Assembly (NCBI RefSeq): GCF_024169315.1
Contig: NZ_JALJWR010000001.1
Location: 62,001-126,000 of the forward strand
Length of the DNA stretch: 64,000 nt
DNA from: Pseudomonas migulae
GTDB taxonomy: Bacteria > Pseudomonadota > Gammaproteobacteria > Pseudomonadales > Pseudomonadaceae
Reading direction: 5' to 3'
Position 1 is the first letter of the stretch. The number at the start of each line of letters is the position of its first letter. The notes beneath the pieces are model-generated. The model was not told where the DNA came from. It did no database searches and saw only the letters and a list, made by a program, of their open reading frames with translations. This document shows positions 19,145-27,251 of the stretch, one piece after another. Both the position numbers and the translations under genes were made by a program.

Positions 19145-19365
19145 GTGTTACCTGATTGCCTGTTGTCATAATTCGGTAATAAAAATGCAATATTCAGGCC
19201 GGCACCGGTTTAACCGGGCCTCTGGCTGGTTGGAGGTGTCTCAGGGGCCGAAAGTGCAACCGGATGCCGGAATCCTGTCGCGACGTCTGGTCGGCATCAG
19301 TTCGAAGGGTGGGTGTAAGGTAGGCAGGTTAGTTCTGAAATCAGTACCGAAAATGGAGGTAGCTT

Positions 19366-19569
19366 ATGAGCGTTCCGATGCTGAATAAGATGCACATGAA
19401 CGGTTATGACGTACTCAGCGTAAACAACGGCCCCTGGCGGGTATGCACCCAAGGCGACCGGTTGGCAGCCTTTGCCAGCAGGGAAGAGGCACTGGCTTTT
19501 GCGGCGTCTCTTCCCGGTTACAAGGCGCGGGCGAAAAGACCGGCCGATAGCCGGAAGGTCGACAAATAG
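19366..19569 (+). CDS. Small conserved-looking protein, DUF2188-like
   Basis: A 67-residue soluble protein (MSVPMLNKMHMNGYDVLS...) whose central part, VNNGPWRVCTQGDRLAAFAS plus EEALAFAASL, resembles the DUF2188-like pattern of a 'W.V...G......A.....EA...A' small beta-alpha fold. GGAGG lies just upstream of the start. It is followed 10 bp later by a good intrinsic terminator, which supports a real single-gene unit. Function unknown. Confidence 0.7.
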   Translation: MSVPMLNKMHMNGYDVLSVNNGPWRVCTQGDRLAAFASREEALAFAASLPGYKARAKRPADSRKVDK

Positions 19570-19578
19570 TCAGCTGCA

Positions 19579-19605
19579 AGCCCCGGTTTTTCCGGGGCTT
19601 TCATT
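19579..19605 (+). terminator. Intrinsic terminator after the 67-residue gene
   Basis: AGCCCCGG / CCGGGGCT 8-bp stem with a five-T loop, then TTCATT. The stem can act for the minus-strand neighbour ending at 19604 as well, whose side carries an AAAAACC run. Confidence 0.8.
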
Positions 19606-19888
19606 ATTTGGGAGAACCGCCACCTCCGCTCATCCCTCCACTGCTGCTTGTGCCAGGCTTGTTTCGAGTAATCACCTTGGCCTTCACTTCTTCGGCATAA
19701 CCCGCCAATCGCTGTTCGTCGCCCTGAAACAGGTCGTGCAGTCTGCGCACCGCTTGTGCATCCACTTCGTTGCCGGCCTGACGAAATTGATCTTCCAGTC
19801 GTAGAAGGTCTACCGCCGACCACCTCAAATCCGACGCAACGCTTTGCAAGTCGCGACGAAGTTCATTTTCAGATTCGTTAAGCCACAT
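19604..19888 (-). CDS. Hypothetical small helical protein
   Basis: A 94-residue protein, strongly helical and charged through residues 1-75 (MWLNESENELRRDLQSVASDLRWSAVDLLRLEDQF...), with a flexible glycine/serine tail (SSSGGMSGGGGSPK). There is no signal peptide or membrane segment. The ATG at 19888 is preceded on its strand by GGAGGT. It converges on the 67-residue gene across a shared terminator. I do not recognise a family. Confidence 0.65.
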   Translation of the reverse strand: MWLNESENELRRDLQSVASDLRWSAVDLLRLEDQFRQAGNEVDAQAVRRLHDLFQGDEQRLAGYAEEVKAKVITRNKPGTSSSGGMSGGGGSPK

Positions 19889-20058
19889 GACAACCTCCTG
19901 AACATCTCTGCTACAAAATTTTAGTCCTGATTCGTGGATCGGGGCGTTTTGTTCGTCTGAACAGTCGGTACCGCCTTTGGTCGGGAAGTTGAACGGGAAC
20001 GGACAGATCTGGTGTCGTACTCAAGTGGTCAACTTTTGCTAGGGCGAGGCAACTTCAA

Positions 20059-20268
20059 ATGACGGCGACAGATGATTTTAGATTTCACGCGCATGAGCTG
20101 ATCGTCGATCTGGACGCGGCGACCACGGAAATGATGAAGCTGATCTCGGCGCATCAACTGAGTGGTCCGGAATGGGAGCGGGTGAACCAGTGGCAGCACG
20201 AGGCGTATGAACGGTGGATGACCTATTTGAACGCCAGGTCCCCCAAAGATGAAAACGCCCCACAGTGA
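20059..20268 (+). CDS. Hypothetical small protein
   Basis: A 69-residue acidic helical protein (MTATDDFRFHAHELIVDLDAATTEMM...) containing an EWERVNQWQHEAYERWMTYL segment, with no signal peptide. It is followed after about 70 bp by the lipoprotein gene at 20337 on the same strand. No family recognised. Pseudomonad codon usage and a plausible start support it as real. Confidence 0.55.
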   Translation: MTATDDFRFHAHELIVDLDAATTEMMKLISAHQLSGPEWERVNQWQHEAYERWMTYLNARSPKDENAPQ

Positions 20269-20336
20269 GTGCGTTCAATCAATGGCTGTCTGCTGAACGA
20301 CGGGCTACAGTTCCTTTTTTTGAAGAAGGAAGCGTC

Positions 20337-20672
20337 ATGCGGACGTTGATGGCGGGAGTCGTGGGGGCGTTACTGGCGGGGTGTTCATTGCCCGCTTCGG
20401 TGGTGCCGGGTGAGCCGAATGTCAGCAAATACAGCGAAAAGCCACCAAAGGAGTATGCCGCCTGCGTGCTGCCGGCGTGGCAGAAGGAAATTCCCGCGTC
20501 GGCTCAAACGGGAATTTCCAATGGCTACCGGATCACGGCCCCCAGCATCATCACGGCTGACGAGATACTCGACATCGTGAAATCCAGGGATGGCAGCCGG
20601 GTATCGCTTTACCAGGGGCCGCCCTGGGCCAAGTCCGGCGCGCTGCGCCAGGCCGTTCGCGACTGTCTGTGA
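20337..20672 (+). CDS. Small lipoprotein of unknown function
   Basis: A 111-residue predicted lipoprotein. The ATG at 20337 follows GAAGGA and begins a classic lipobox signal (MRTLMAGVVGALLAGCSLP, Cys at residue 16). The mature part has two further Cys (AACVLP and RDCL at the extreme C-terminus) that could form a disulphide, and patterns ITADEILDIVKS and GSRVSLYQGPPW. The start at 20265 is rejected because it buries the signal peptide. It converges on the Rrf2 gene with only 3 bp between stops. Confidence 0.75.
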   Translation: MRTLMAGVVGALLAGCSLPASVVPGEPNVSKYSEKPPKEYAACVLPAWQKEIPASAQTGISNGYRITAPSIITADEILDIVKSRDGSRVSLYQGPPWAKSGALRQAVRDCL

Positions 20673-20675
20673 GGC

Positions 20676-21239
20676 TTAGCCGGAAATCTCGGTGACCGGG
20701 ATCGTCTGGTCGTCAGATGCCTGAGCACTGCTTTTCTTTTCCCGGCGATCGTTGATCCAGTCTTCCACCTTCGCACCGAACTCAGCCGGGGCCTTTCGTC
20801 CTACTCGCCTGGCCAGATCGAGAAGGGTCTGCTGGGCAAGGGCGTCCTCCATGCGTTTTTGCGCAGTCATCATGACAGCATGCACTGAACACGGGCCTGC
20901 CAGTGCCCAAGCAGGTGTTTCACCCTCGAACACGGCGCAACGACCGCGAATCTCGCGACAATCAAAAATCAGCTTCTGGCCGTCGATGGCATTGACGATA
21001 TCGAGCACGCTGATTTCGTCGGAGGGCCGGGCCAGCTTGAAGCCGCCGCGCACGCCCTCAGTGGCTACCACCAGTTTTGCCTTGGCCAGTTTGGTGAAAA
21101 TTTTCGCCAGATAGTCCTGCGGCACGCCTTGCAGCTCCGCCAGTTCGCGCACGCTCGCCTCACGGGTGTCGCCGCAATTGCCTACCAGAAAAAGCAGGCA
21201 GTGAATGCCGTACTCAACGCCCGCGCTATAAAGAGACAT
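20676..21239 (-). CDS. Rrf2-family transcriptional regulator
   Basis: A 187-residue Rrf2 regulator. The N-terminal winged helix is typical (SVRELAELQGVPQDYLAKIFTKLAKAKLVVATEGVRGGFKLAR), followed by an ILDIVNAIDG-type linker. Three cysteines near residues 93-117 (FDCREIRGRCAV and GPCSVH) sit where other Rrf2 members ligate an Fe-S cluster, so redox or NO sensing is possible but not proven. The C-terminal ~40 residues are a polar tail. It is divergent from the flavoprotein gene at 21479, its likely target. Confidence 0.88.
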   Translation of the reverse strand: MSLYSAGVEYGIHCLLFLVGNCGDTREASVRELAELQGVPQDYLAKIFTKLAKAKLVVATEGVRGGFKLARPSDEISVLDIVNAIDGQKLIFDCREIRGRCAVFEGETPAWALAGPCSVHAVMMTAQKRMEDALAQQTLLDLARRVGRKAPAEFGAKVEDWINDRREKKSSAQASDDQTIPVTEISG

Positions 21240-21478
21240 CTGAATCTCCGACTAATGTTGTCGTAAATATTACCAGCTGATCGATAGGTAAACAACGAGC
21301 TCCGCCCCGTATTGGTAGGGCGGGGCCGGAAAGATGGATCGAAGTTTTCGATAGCAGCTATCAGCAAAAACCCATTGCAAGGTATAACTAGGATCAATAT
21401 AGTCGCCGTTGTCTGGTCGGCGCTCCAAGCGCATGACCTCTTGCGAATTCATTGATCGGCCTTCTCTCGGAGTTAAAA

Positions 21479-22681
21479 ATGAAACAGCACATCCTGGTAA
21501 TCGGCGCAGGTTTCGGTGGCATGTGGACAGCTTTGAGTGCGACGCGTCTGTTCGACATTCATGGTCACGACGACGTAGAAGTGACTGTTCTGGCCCCGCA
21601 GGCCGAGCTGCGCGTGCGTCCGCGCTTCTATGAACCGAATGCGCACCAGCTGGCTGCCCCGATTGGCGAGTTGTTCGACGCAGTCGGCGTGAAGTTCATC
21701 AAGGGCGCTGCGGAAACCATCGACGTCGTGCAAAAACGTGTTGGCTACATCGATGTGTCGGGTGCCAAACAAACGTGCAGCTACGACAAACTCGTTCTGG
21801 CCACCGGCAGCCGCCTCGCCATCCCGGCGACCGCAGGCGTGGCTGAACACGCGTTCGACGTTGACCAGATTGAAGAGGCCGAGCGCCTGGAAAACCACCT
21901 GAAATCCCTGGCCAGCCTGCCGGAAAGTAAAGCCCGCAACACCGTGGTCGTGGCAGGCGGTGGCTTCACCGGGATTGAAACGGCGACCGAGATGACCGCA
22001 CGTCTGCATGCCATCCTGGGTGATCAGGCGGATGTCGAAGTGATCATCGTCGATCGCGGCGAGAAGATTGGCGGGTCGATGGGCGCCGAGATCGCCAAGT
22101 CGATCGTAGAGGCCAGCGTTGAAACCGGTGTGACATGGCACTTGAAGGCGTCGGTGCTTGCCGTCGATGCCAACGGTGTCAACTTGAGCGACGGCCAGCG
22201 TATCGATGCGAAAACCGTGGTCTGGACCACCGGCGTGCGCGCCAGCTCGCTGACCGAACAGATCCCGGCGGAACGCGATCACCTGGGCCGCTTGCACGTG
22301 GACAGCCACCTGAAAGTCATCGGTCAGGAGGACATCTACGCCACCGGCGACGTGGCCTACGCCGCTTCCGACGACATCGGCAACTACGCGTTGATGACCT
22401 GCCAGCACGCCATTTCCCTGGGGCGTCACGCCGGCAACAACGTTGCAGCGCACATCCTCGGCGTTGATCCGACGCCGTACAGCCAGCCTAAATACGTGAC
22501 CTGCCTGGATCTGGGCAGCTGGGGCGCGGTGTACACCGAGGGTTGGGACCGCCAGGTCAAACTGGTCAAACAGGAAGGCAAGAACCTGAAGACGCAGATC
22601 AACACGGTGTGGATCTACCCACCGGCCGCCGACCGCGCCGCTGCGTTGGCTGCGGCTGACCCGATGATTCCGGTCGCTTGA
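21479..22681 (+). CDS. NAD(P)/FAD oxidoreductase, type II NADH-dehydrogenase-like
   Basis: A 400-residue flavoprotein with two Rossmann motifs: the N-terminal FAD site VIGAGFGGMWTAL and an internal NAD(P) site VVAGGGFTGIETATEM at about residue 160. It also has the ATG motif LVLATGSRL and the FAD-closing YATGDVAYA. This matches the NDH-2/FSP1-like pyridine nucleotide-disulphide family. It lacks a long C-terminal membrane anchor. The start at 21479 removes an unneeded leader. A strong terminator follows, making it a single-gene unit divergent from the Rrf2 regulator. The acceptor is unknown (quinone is one option). Confidence 0.85.
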   Translation: MKQHILVIGAGFGGMWTALSATRLFDIHGHDDVEVTVLAPQAELRVRPRFYEPNAHQLAAPIGELFDAVGVKFIKGAAETIDVVQKRVGYIDVSGAKQTCSYDKLVLATGSRLAIPATAGVAEHAFDVDQIEEAERLENHLKSLASLPESKARNTVVVAGGGFTGIETATEMTARLHAILGDQADVEVIIVDRGEKIGGSMGAEIAKSIVEASVETGVTWHLKASVLAVDANGVNLSDGQRIDAKTVVWTTGVRASSLTEQIPAERDHLGRLHVDSHLKVIGQEDIYATGDVAYAASDDIGNYALMTCQHAISLGRHAGNNVAAHILGVDPTPYSQPKYVTCLDLGSWGAVYTEGWDRQVKLVKQEGKNLKTQINTVWIYPPAADRAAALAAADPMIPVA

Positions 22682-22711
22682 GACCTGCTGTTCGATAACC
22701 CTGCCTGATTG

Positions 22712-22756
22712 AAAAAATCCCGCCCAAGTGTTCTTGGGCGGGATTTTTTTTGCGAC
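22712..22756 (+). terminator. Strong intrinsic terminator
   Basis: A 17-bp perfect stem (AAAAAATCCCGCCCAAG / CTTGGGCGGGATTTTTT) with a TGTT loop and a run of eight T. It ends the flavoprotein transcript. Confidence 0.95.
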
Positions 22757-22771
22757 CGGAACGTTGCGATG

Positions 22772-22821
22772 GTGAAATTTAACGTGTAGTTTTTCATGAA
22801 ATTATAAATAGAAAATTTCAC
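22772..22821. promoter_or_regulatory. Candidate operator upstream of the puuB-like gene
   Basis: GTGAAATTT (22772-22780) and its exact complement AAATTTCAC (22813-22821) flank an AT-rich stretch that holds a third related word, ATGAAATTA. The array ends 9 bp before the ATG at 22831. A plausible ligand is the XRE-cupin regulator encoded two genes on. Confidence 0.45.
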
Positions 22822-22830
22822 GAGGCCTGC

Positions 22831-24120
22831 ATGTTCCAGCAATCCACCCGGCACGTCGCCAGTTACTACGCCCACACTTGCGCCGATCGTCTGCTGGATC
22901 GCGCGGCTTTGGAGGGGGAGCAGGACACCGAAGTATTGATCATCGGCGCCGGTTTCAGCGGCTTGCACACCGCGTTGCGACTGGCCCTGGCCGGTAAGCG
23001 TGTGACTCTGCTGGAAGCCAGTCGGGTGGCGTGGGCGGCGTCGGGGCGCAATGGCGGTCAGGCGATTCTCGGTTGGTCGTGCGACATGCCGCCGCTGGAG
23101 GCTGCGCTGGGTTATGAACGCGCGCGGCGGTTGTGGGACGGCATGCGCTGGGCGGCACAGGAACTGCGGGCATTGCCCGAACGCCATGATTTCGATTGCG
23201 ACTACCGGGCCGGTCACCTCTGGACGTCAGTGCTGGCGCGTCGGGTCAGTCTGCTGACCGAGTGGCAACACGAGGCCAGCCACAAGTGGGGCCACGACGG
23301 TTTGCAATTCATCCCGCGTGAACAGTTACCGCAATGGGTCGCCAGTGAGCGCTATCAGGCCGGGCTGTTTGACCCGGAAGGTGCGCACCTGAATCCGCTG
23401 AAACTGGCGCTCGGCCTGGCCGCTGCCATCGAGCGCGCCGGCGGGAACATTCATGAGCAAAGCAAGGCGCTGAACTATCGCGAAGAGGGTGGCCGCTACG
23501 TGGTCACCACTGAGCGCGGACGTATTCGTGCCGATGTGCTGGTGCTGGCGTGCAACGCTTACCTAGATCGGCTTGATCCGAAACTGTCGGGTTGTGTGTT
23601 GCCGGTCGGCACTTATCAGGTGGCCACCGCGCCACTCACGGAAGCGCAGGCGACTGCGCTGCTGCCGAGCAATGTCTGTGTCACCGACAATCAATTCGTG
23701 CTCGATTATTTCCGTCGTACGCCGGACAACCGGTTGCTGTTTGGCGGTGGTTGCACCTATCTGGGGGGCATGCCCAAGGACATCGCCGCGGCGACCCGAC
23801 CCTTTCTGCAACGGGTGTTTCCGCAGCTCAAGGGGGTAGAACTGGAATTCGCCTGGGGCGGGCATATCGATCTCACCCTCAAGCGCACGCCTGATATCGG
23901 TCGCCGCGGCGATCTCTACTGGCTTCAGGGTTACTCAGGCCACGGCGTGCTACCGACCCTGGCCGGGGCCCGTGCCGTATCCGACGCAATATTGGGTCAG
24001 CCGGATGAACTGGCCTTGTATCAGGGTCTGGTCAACGGGACGTTCCCTGGCGGCAAGTACATGGCCGCCCCGCTGGAAGCTATTGGCAAGGCCTGGTATC
24101 GCTTGCGCGACAGCCTTTGA
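22831..24120 (+). CDS. puuB: Gamma-glutamylputrescine oxidase-like FAD oxidoreductase
   Basis: A 429-residue DAO-fold flavoenzyme. It begins with the PuuB-type leader (HVASYYAHTC), then the FAD motif VLIIGAGFSGLHTALRLALAGKRVTLLEA (Rossmann GxGxxG at about residues 38-43), the SGRNGGQ motif that covers the flavin, and the C-terminal LQGYSGHGVLPTLAGARAVSDAI signature. The family oxidises gamma-glutamyl-polyamines to the aldehyde. It is first of a three-gene run with an XRE-cupin regulator and a glutamine-synthetase-like enzyme, which supports the polyamine assignment. The exact amine is uncertain. Confidence 0.82.
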   Translation: MFQQSTRHVASYYAHTCADRLLDRAALEGEQDTEVLIIGAGFSGLHTALRLALAGKRVTLLEASRVAWAASGRNGGQAILGWSCDMPPLEAALGYERARRLWDGMRWAAQELRALPERHDFDCDYRAGHLWTSVLARRVSLLTEWQHEASHKWGHDGLQFIPREQLPQWVASERYQAGLFDPEGAHLNPLKLALGLAAAIERAGGNIHEQSKALNYREEGGRYVVTTERGRIRADVLVLACNAYLDRLDPKLSGCVLPVGTYQVATAPLTEAQATALLPSNVCVTDNQFVLDYFRRTPDNRLLFGGGCTYLGGMPKDIAAATRPFLQRVFPQLKGVELEFAWGGHIDLTLKRTPDIGRRGDLYWLQGYSGHGVLPTLAGARAVSDAILGQPDELALYQGLVNGTFPGGKYMAAPLEAIGKAWYRLRDSL

Positions 24121-24146
24121 TTCGCACATTTTCTGGAAGCTTTCAG

Positions 24147-24701
24147 ATGGACAGGCAAGAAGAAATCTCGGCGTTGGCGATCCTGATTCAGGACCTGCGC
24201 AAACACAAAAAATACACGCTCAAGGAACTGGCGGACAAAATCGGTCGCTCCGTCGGTTTTCTCTCGCAAGTCGAGCGCGGACTGTCACGCCCGACGGTGG
24301 CGGACCTCACCGCCATCAGCGAAACCCTCGGCGTGCCGACCACCTATTTCTACAGCCTGCCCAAACCCATGGCCTTGCCCTGGGTGACCCGGCCGGACGA
24401 GCGCCGCACGCTGTATTACGCCGACGGCATCACCGACATCCTGGTCTCGCCGAAGATGCGCGCGTCGTTCTCGATGCTCGAAAGCCGGCTCGAGCCCGGC
24501 GCCAGCAGCGGCGACCGCCACATGAGCGACAGCTCGGAGCAGGGCGGTTATGTGCTCGAAGGGCAACTGACACTTTGGCTGGATGACGATCAACCGGTCA
24601 CGCTGGCGGCCGGGGACAGCTTTCAGCTCGCCAGCCATACCCATTGCCGCTACGGCAATCTCACCGACCAGCTCACCCGGGTGCTCTGGGTCTACACCTG
24701 A
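24147..24701 (+). CDS. puuR: XRE-cupin regulator, PuuR-like
   Basis: A 184-residue regulator with an N-terminal HTH_3 domain (YTLKELADKIGRSVGFLSQVERGLSRPTVADLTAI) and a C-terminal cupin barrel (VLEGQLTLWLDDDQPVTLAAGDSFQLASHTHCRYGN). This layout is that of PuuR-type regulators that sense polyamines. The ATG at 24147 is chosen because the HTH begins directly after it; ATG 24117 overlaps the upstream stop. It is 26 bp from puuB and 20 bp from puuA, hence the same operon and probable autoregulation. Confidence 0.82.
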   Translation: MDRQEEISALAILIQDLRKHKKYTLKELADKIGRSVGFLSQVERGLSRPTVADLTAISETLGVPTTYFYSLPKPMALPWVTRPDERRTLYYADGITDILVSPKMRASFSMLESRLEPGASSGDRHMSDSSEQGGYVLEGQLTLWLDDDQPVTLAAGDSFQLASHTHCRYGNLTDQLTRVLWVYT

Positions 24702-24721
24702 TAAAAACAACAAGGAACAAC

Positions 24722-26071
24722 ATGATGGATGCTGTCTGCTCTGATCTGCTCGCTGAAGTTCGCGCGTTTCGTCAGCGCTTTCCGGATGTGCGCTACGTGG
24801 ACCTGATTTCCCTGGACATCCCCGGGCATTTCTACGGCAAGCGCTACCCGATCGAAATGCTCGAAAAAGTCGCCGCCGGCAGCGCCCTCAAGCTGCCGCA
24901 GAATTGTGTGTTGCTGGGCACCCAGGGCGGGTTGTTCAAGATTGGCGATTACTGTTTCAACGACGGTGACCCGGATGCACCACGCCGCCTGGTGCCGGGC
25001 ACGCTGAAAATCGTCGACTGGGAAAAGCAGCCCCTGGGGCAGATGCTGATCACCTCCAGCGGCACTGAAAAACCGATCGTCTTCGAGCCGCGGGAAGTCT
25101 TGGCGCAGGTGCTGGAACGCCTCGCGCGCAAAGGGATTTTCCCGGTGGTGGCCTTCGAGCTGGAGTTCTACCTGTTCGATCGCCAGTTGCGCGACGGCTT
25201 GCCGCAGTTTGCGCGGGATCCGCTGACCGATGATGCAGACGATCAACCGAACATGCACATCGAACGACTGTCGCGATTTGCGCCGGTGCTCGATGAAATG
25301 GTCGAGACCGCGCGGGCCCAAGGCATCGACACTACGGTGATCACCGCCGAATTGGGCCCTGGCCAGTTCGAGATCAACTTCGGCCACCTCGATGACGGCT
25401 TGCGGGCCGCTGACTGGGCGGCGCTGTTTTGCCGCAGCACCCGTGGCGTGGCCATGAAGCACAACTACCGCGCCAGTTTCATGGCCAAGCCCTACCTGCA
25501 ACACCCCGGCAGCGGCATGCATGTTCATGTGAGTCTGTATGACGAGGCGGGCAACAACCTGCTGGCGGCCAACGACCAACAACCGCTGCGCCATGCGGTG
25601 GCCGGTTGCCTGGAACTGTTGCCGCATTGCATGCCGATCTTTGCGCCGAACCACAACGCAATGCGTCGCTTGAGCGGCACAGTGAATGTCGCGTCACGCG
25701 CCAGTTGGGGGTTTGAAGATCGGGACGCGTGCCTGCGGGTGCCGGAGTCGGACGCTAAAAATCTGCGGATCGAACATCGCCTCGCCGGCGCCGACGCCAA
25801 CCCTTACTTGGTATTGGCAGCGATTCTGGTGGGGTTGGAACAAGGACTGGAAGCTCGTCGTGAACCGATCGCCCCGCTCAACGAAGATCGTGGCAGTGGT
25901 ATCGAGTTCCCGCTGGAGATGTTGGAGGCCGTGCGGTCAATGCAAAGCCATGCGCAATTGCGCGAAGGATTGGGCGCAGAGTTCGTGAATGTATATTGCG
26001 AAAACAAGCGCCAGGATCATTTGGCATTTCTGCAGGACATCAGTGCCCGTGAATATCGCTGGTACTTGTAG
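24722..26071 (+). CDS. puuA: Gamma-glutamylpolyamine synthetase (glutamine synthetase family)
   Basis: A 449-residue type-III glutamine synthetase relative. The two start codons at 24722/24725 follow AAGGAA. GS-fold hallmarks are VAFELEFYLFD (Glu metal ligands), HPGSGMHVHVSLYD, the catalytic-domain FAPNHNAMRRLSG, and a C-terminal VYCENKRQDHLAFLQDISAREYRWYL. These enzymes ligate glutamate to putrescine or other amines using ATP, the first step of the pathway whose oxidase is puuB. Specificity for putrescine versus spermidine or other amines cannot be read from the sequence. Confidence 0.85.
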   Translation: MMDAVCSDLLAEVRAFRQRFPDVRYVDLISLDIPGHFYGKRYPIEMLEKVAAGSALKLPQNCVLLGTQGGLFKIGDYCFNDGDPDAPRRLVPGTLKIVDWEKQPLGQMLITSSGTEKPIVFEPREVLAQVLERLARKGIFPVVAFELEFYLFDRQLRDGLPQFARDPLTDDADDQPNMHIERLSRFAPVLDEMVETARAQGIDTTVITAELGPGQFEINFGHLDDGLRAADWAALFCRSTRGVAMKHNYRASFMAKPYLQHPGSGMHVHVSLYDEAGNNLLAANDQQPLRHAVAGCLELLPHCMPIFAPNHNAMRRLSGTVNVASRASWGFEDRDACLRVPESDAKNLRIEHRLAGADANPYLVLAAILVGLEQGLEARREPIAPLNEDRGSGIEFPLEMLEAVRSMQSHAQLREGLGAEFVNVYCENKRQDHLAFLQDISAREYRWYL

Positions 26072-26225
26072 AAGACCGTTTGTCGTCACTCGACCTTAAA
26101 AAAAGTGTGGATATTGAAGGGGTTAGGAAATTTAGTGACCCGATTGTGAGTCAAAATATCTTGTTACACGGTGAAATATTCCGTAATATCCGCCCCGCGT
26201 TCACCACCACGGTTTATGCATTTTT

Positions 26226-26266
26226 AAATCCCGGGCGTCCATCAGCTGCCCGGGATTTTTTTTGCC
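26226..26266 (+). terminator. Intrinsic terminator downstream of puuA
   Basis: AAATCCCGGGC / GCCCGGGATTT 11-bp stem, 11-base loop, then a long T-run. It lies 155 bp after the puuA stop, so the puu transcript has a long 3' UTR. Confidence 0.85.
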
Positions 26267-26486
26267 TGAAATATACGGCGATTGAAAAATCGTTCGATCA
26301 GTTAGAACATTTATTTCTTTCGGTTATTTATATAGATCTGCTCTGCATATCCATCACAGCGAAAACGACGTTGTGGATTTCGTTATGTCTGCAATCAAAT
26401 CCAGATAGCCGCCACAGCAGAAATTGACGCTCCGTCCACCTCGTTAAAGTGGCTTCAGCATCCAGTTCCGCTGTTCGATGGTCATC

Positions 26487-26514
26487 TTGTCGCCCCTGAC
26501 TCAATCCCTAGAAT
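26487..26514 (+). promoter_or_regulatory. Candidate sigma-70 promoter of the methionine-rich gene
   Basis: TTGTCG at 26487 and TAGAAT at 26509 with a 16-bp spacer, 50 bp before the start codon at 26564. Upstream, CCAC...GTGG (26436-26452) is a weak dyad. No CueR- or CopR-type metal box is obvious. Confidence 0.4.
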
Positions 26515-26563
26515 CGGCCCCATCAGCTTCATCCAACTATTCAATCCTTCAGGGAGCAACACC

Positions 26564-27073
26564 ATGATGAACGCCATGCAGATGCAAATGCCGATGAACG
26601 CCAACATGCCGATGATGCCAATGATGGGCATGCCGATGATGATGGCGACCATGACCTGCGAAATGATGGACGACGGCATGATGTGCAAGATGATGCCGGC
26701 CGCCGGTATGGACATGGCGATGTTCAAGAACAGCGCCGAAATGATGCAGATGATGATGAACTGCGGCATGCCGATGATGATGCACTGCGGCAACATGAGC
26801 ATGATGTGCATGTCCCCGGCGAGCATGGCGATGCCGATGATGAACATGATGATGCCAATGCCGATGATGGGCATGCCGATGCCGTCGATGAAGTGCGTGA
26901 TGGAATGCACCATGATGGCCGACGGCATGATGTGCAAAATCATGCCGATGGCCGGCATGAACATGGACATAATGAAAAACTGCTGCGCCCTGATGATGAA
27001 AATGATGAACGATTGCAGCATGCCGATGATGATGAGCTGCAACGGCATGCCGTTGATGTGCTGCACCTGCTGA
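26564..27073 (+). CDS. Methionine- and cysteine-rich repeat protein, unknown function
   Basis: A 169-residue protein in which I count 71 Met (42%) and 15 Cys. It is an internal duplication: residues ~28-83 (MATMTCEMMDDGMMCKMMPA...) realign with ~111-166 (CVMECTMMADGMMCKIMPMA...). Five Cys stay in register (C32/C115, C41/C124, C67/C151, C75/C159, C82/C166), as does the DGMMCK(M/I)MP core. The N-terminus and the inter-repeat linker are MPM/MMGMP runs. There is no signal peptide. AGGGAG lies 9 bases before the start, and its own promoter and a strong terminator bracket it. Thioether and thiol ligands at this density suggest Cu(I)/Ag(I) binding or an oxidant sink; that is inference. I know no named family matching it. 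Confidence 0.85.
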   Translation: MMNAMQMQMPMNANMPMMPMMGMPMMMATMTCEMMDDGMMCKMMPAAGMDMAMFKNSAEMMQMMMNCGMPMMMHCGNMSMMCMSPASMAMPMMNMMMPMPMMGMPMPSMKCVMECTMMADGMMCKIMPMAGMNMDIMKNCCALMMKMMNDCSMPMMMSCNGMPLMCCTC

Positions 27074-27086
27074 TTTCTGACAGCAC

Positions 27087-27126
27087 AAAAAAGCCCCCGC
27101 GGTCATATGGCCCCGGGGGCTTTTTT
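27087..27126 (+). terminator. Strong intrinsic terminator of the methionine-rich gene
   Basis: AAAAAAGCCCCCG / CGGGGGCTTTTTT, a 13-bp perfect stem with a 14-base loop, 13 bp after the stop codon. Confidence 0.95.
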
Positions 27127-27149
27127 ATTGGCTTAAACGCGGATCAAAA

Positions 27150-27239
27150 TGTGGGAGCGGGCTTGCTCGCGAATGCAGTTTTACATTCAACATTGATGTT
27201 GGCTGACACGCCGCCTTCGCGAGCAAGCCCGCTCCCACA
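27150..27239. repeat. REP doublet
   Basis: TGTGGGAGCGGGCTTGCTCG and its inverse at the right end enclose a ~45-bp centre. It lies between convergent transcription units (the methionine-rich gene and the XRE-cupin gene ending at 27252). Confidence 0.92.
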
Positions 27240-27251
27240 TTAGTTTGTCTT

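Larger units (their letters stand above)
26072..26563. other. Intergenic region with terminator and promoter, no gene supported
   Basis: This 492-bp stretch is AT-rich compared with its surroundings. It holds an intrinsic terminator at 26226-26266 and a sigma-70-like promoter at 26487-26514. A 115-codon open frame at 26080-26427 runs through the terminator, has no ribosome site and has no recognisable protein features; I do not support it as a gene. Confidence 0.6.

Noticed and set aside
26080..26427. 115-codon open frame after puuA
   Set aside because: It spans an intrinsic terminator, lacks a ribosome site and has no recognisable protein features.
26549..27106. His-rich and Ile/Met-rich open frames antisense to the methionine-rich gene
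   Set aside because: The runs of His arise because ATG on one strand is CAT on the other; the plus-strand frame has the ribosome site, the Cys register and the terminator.
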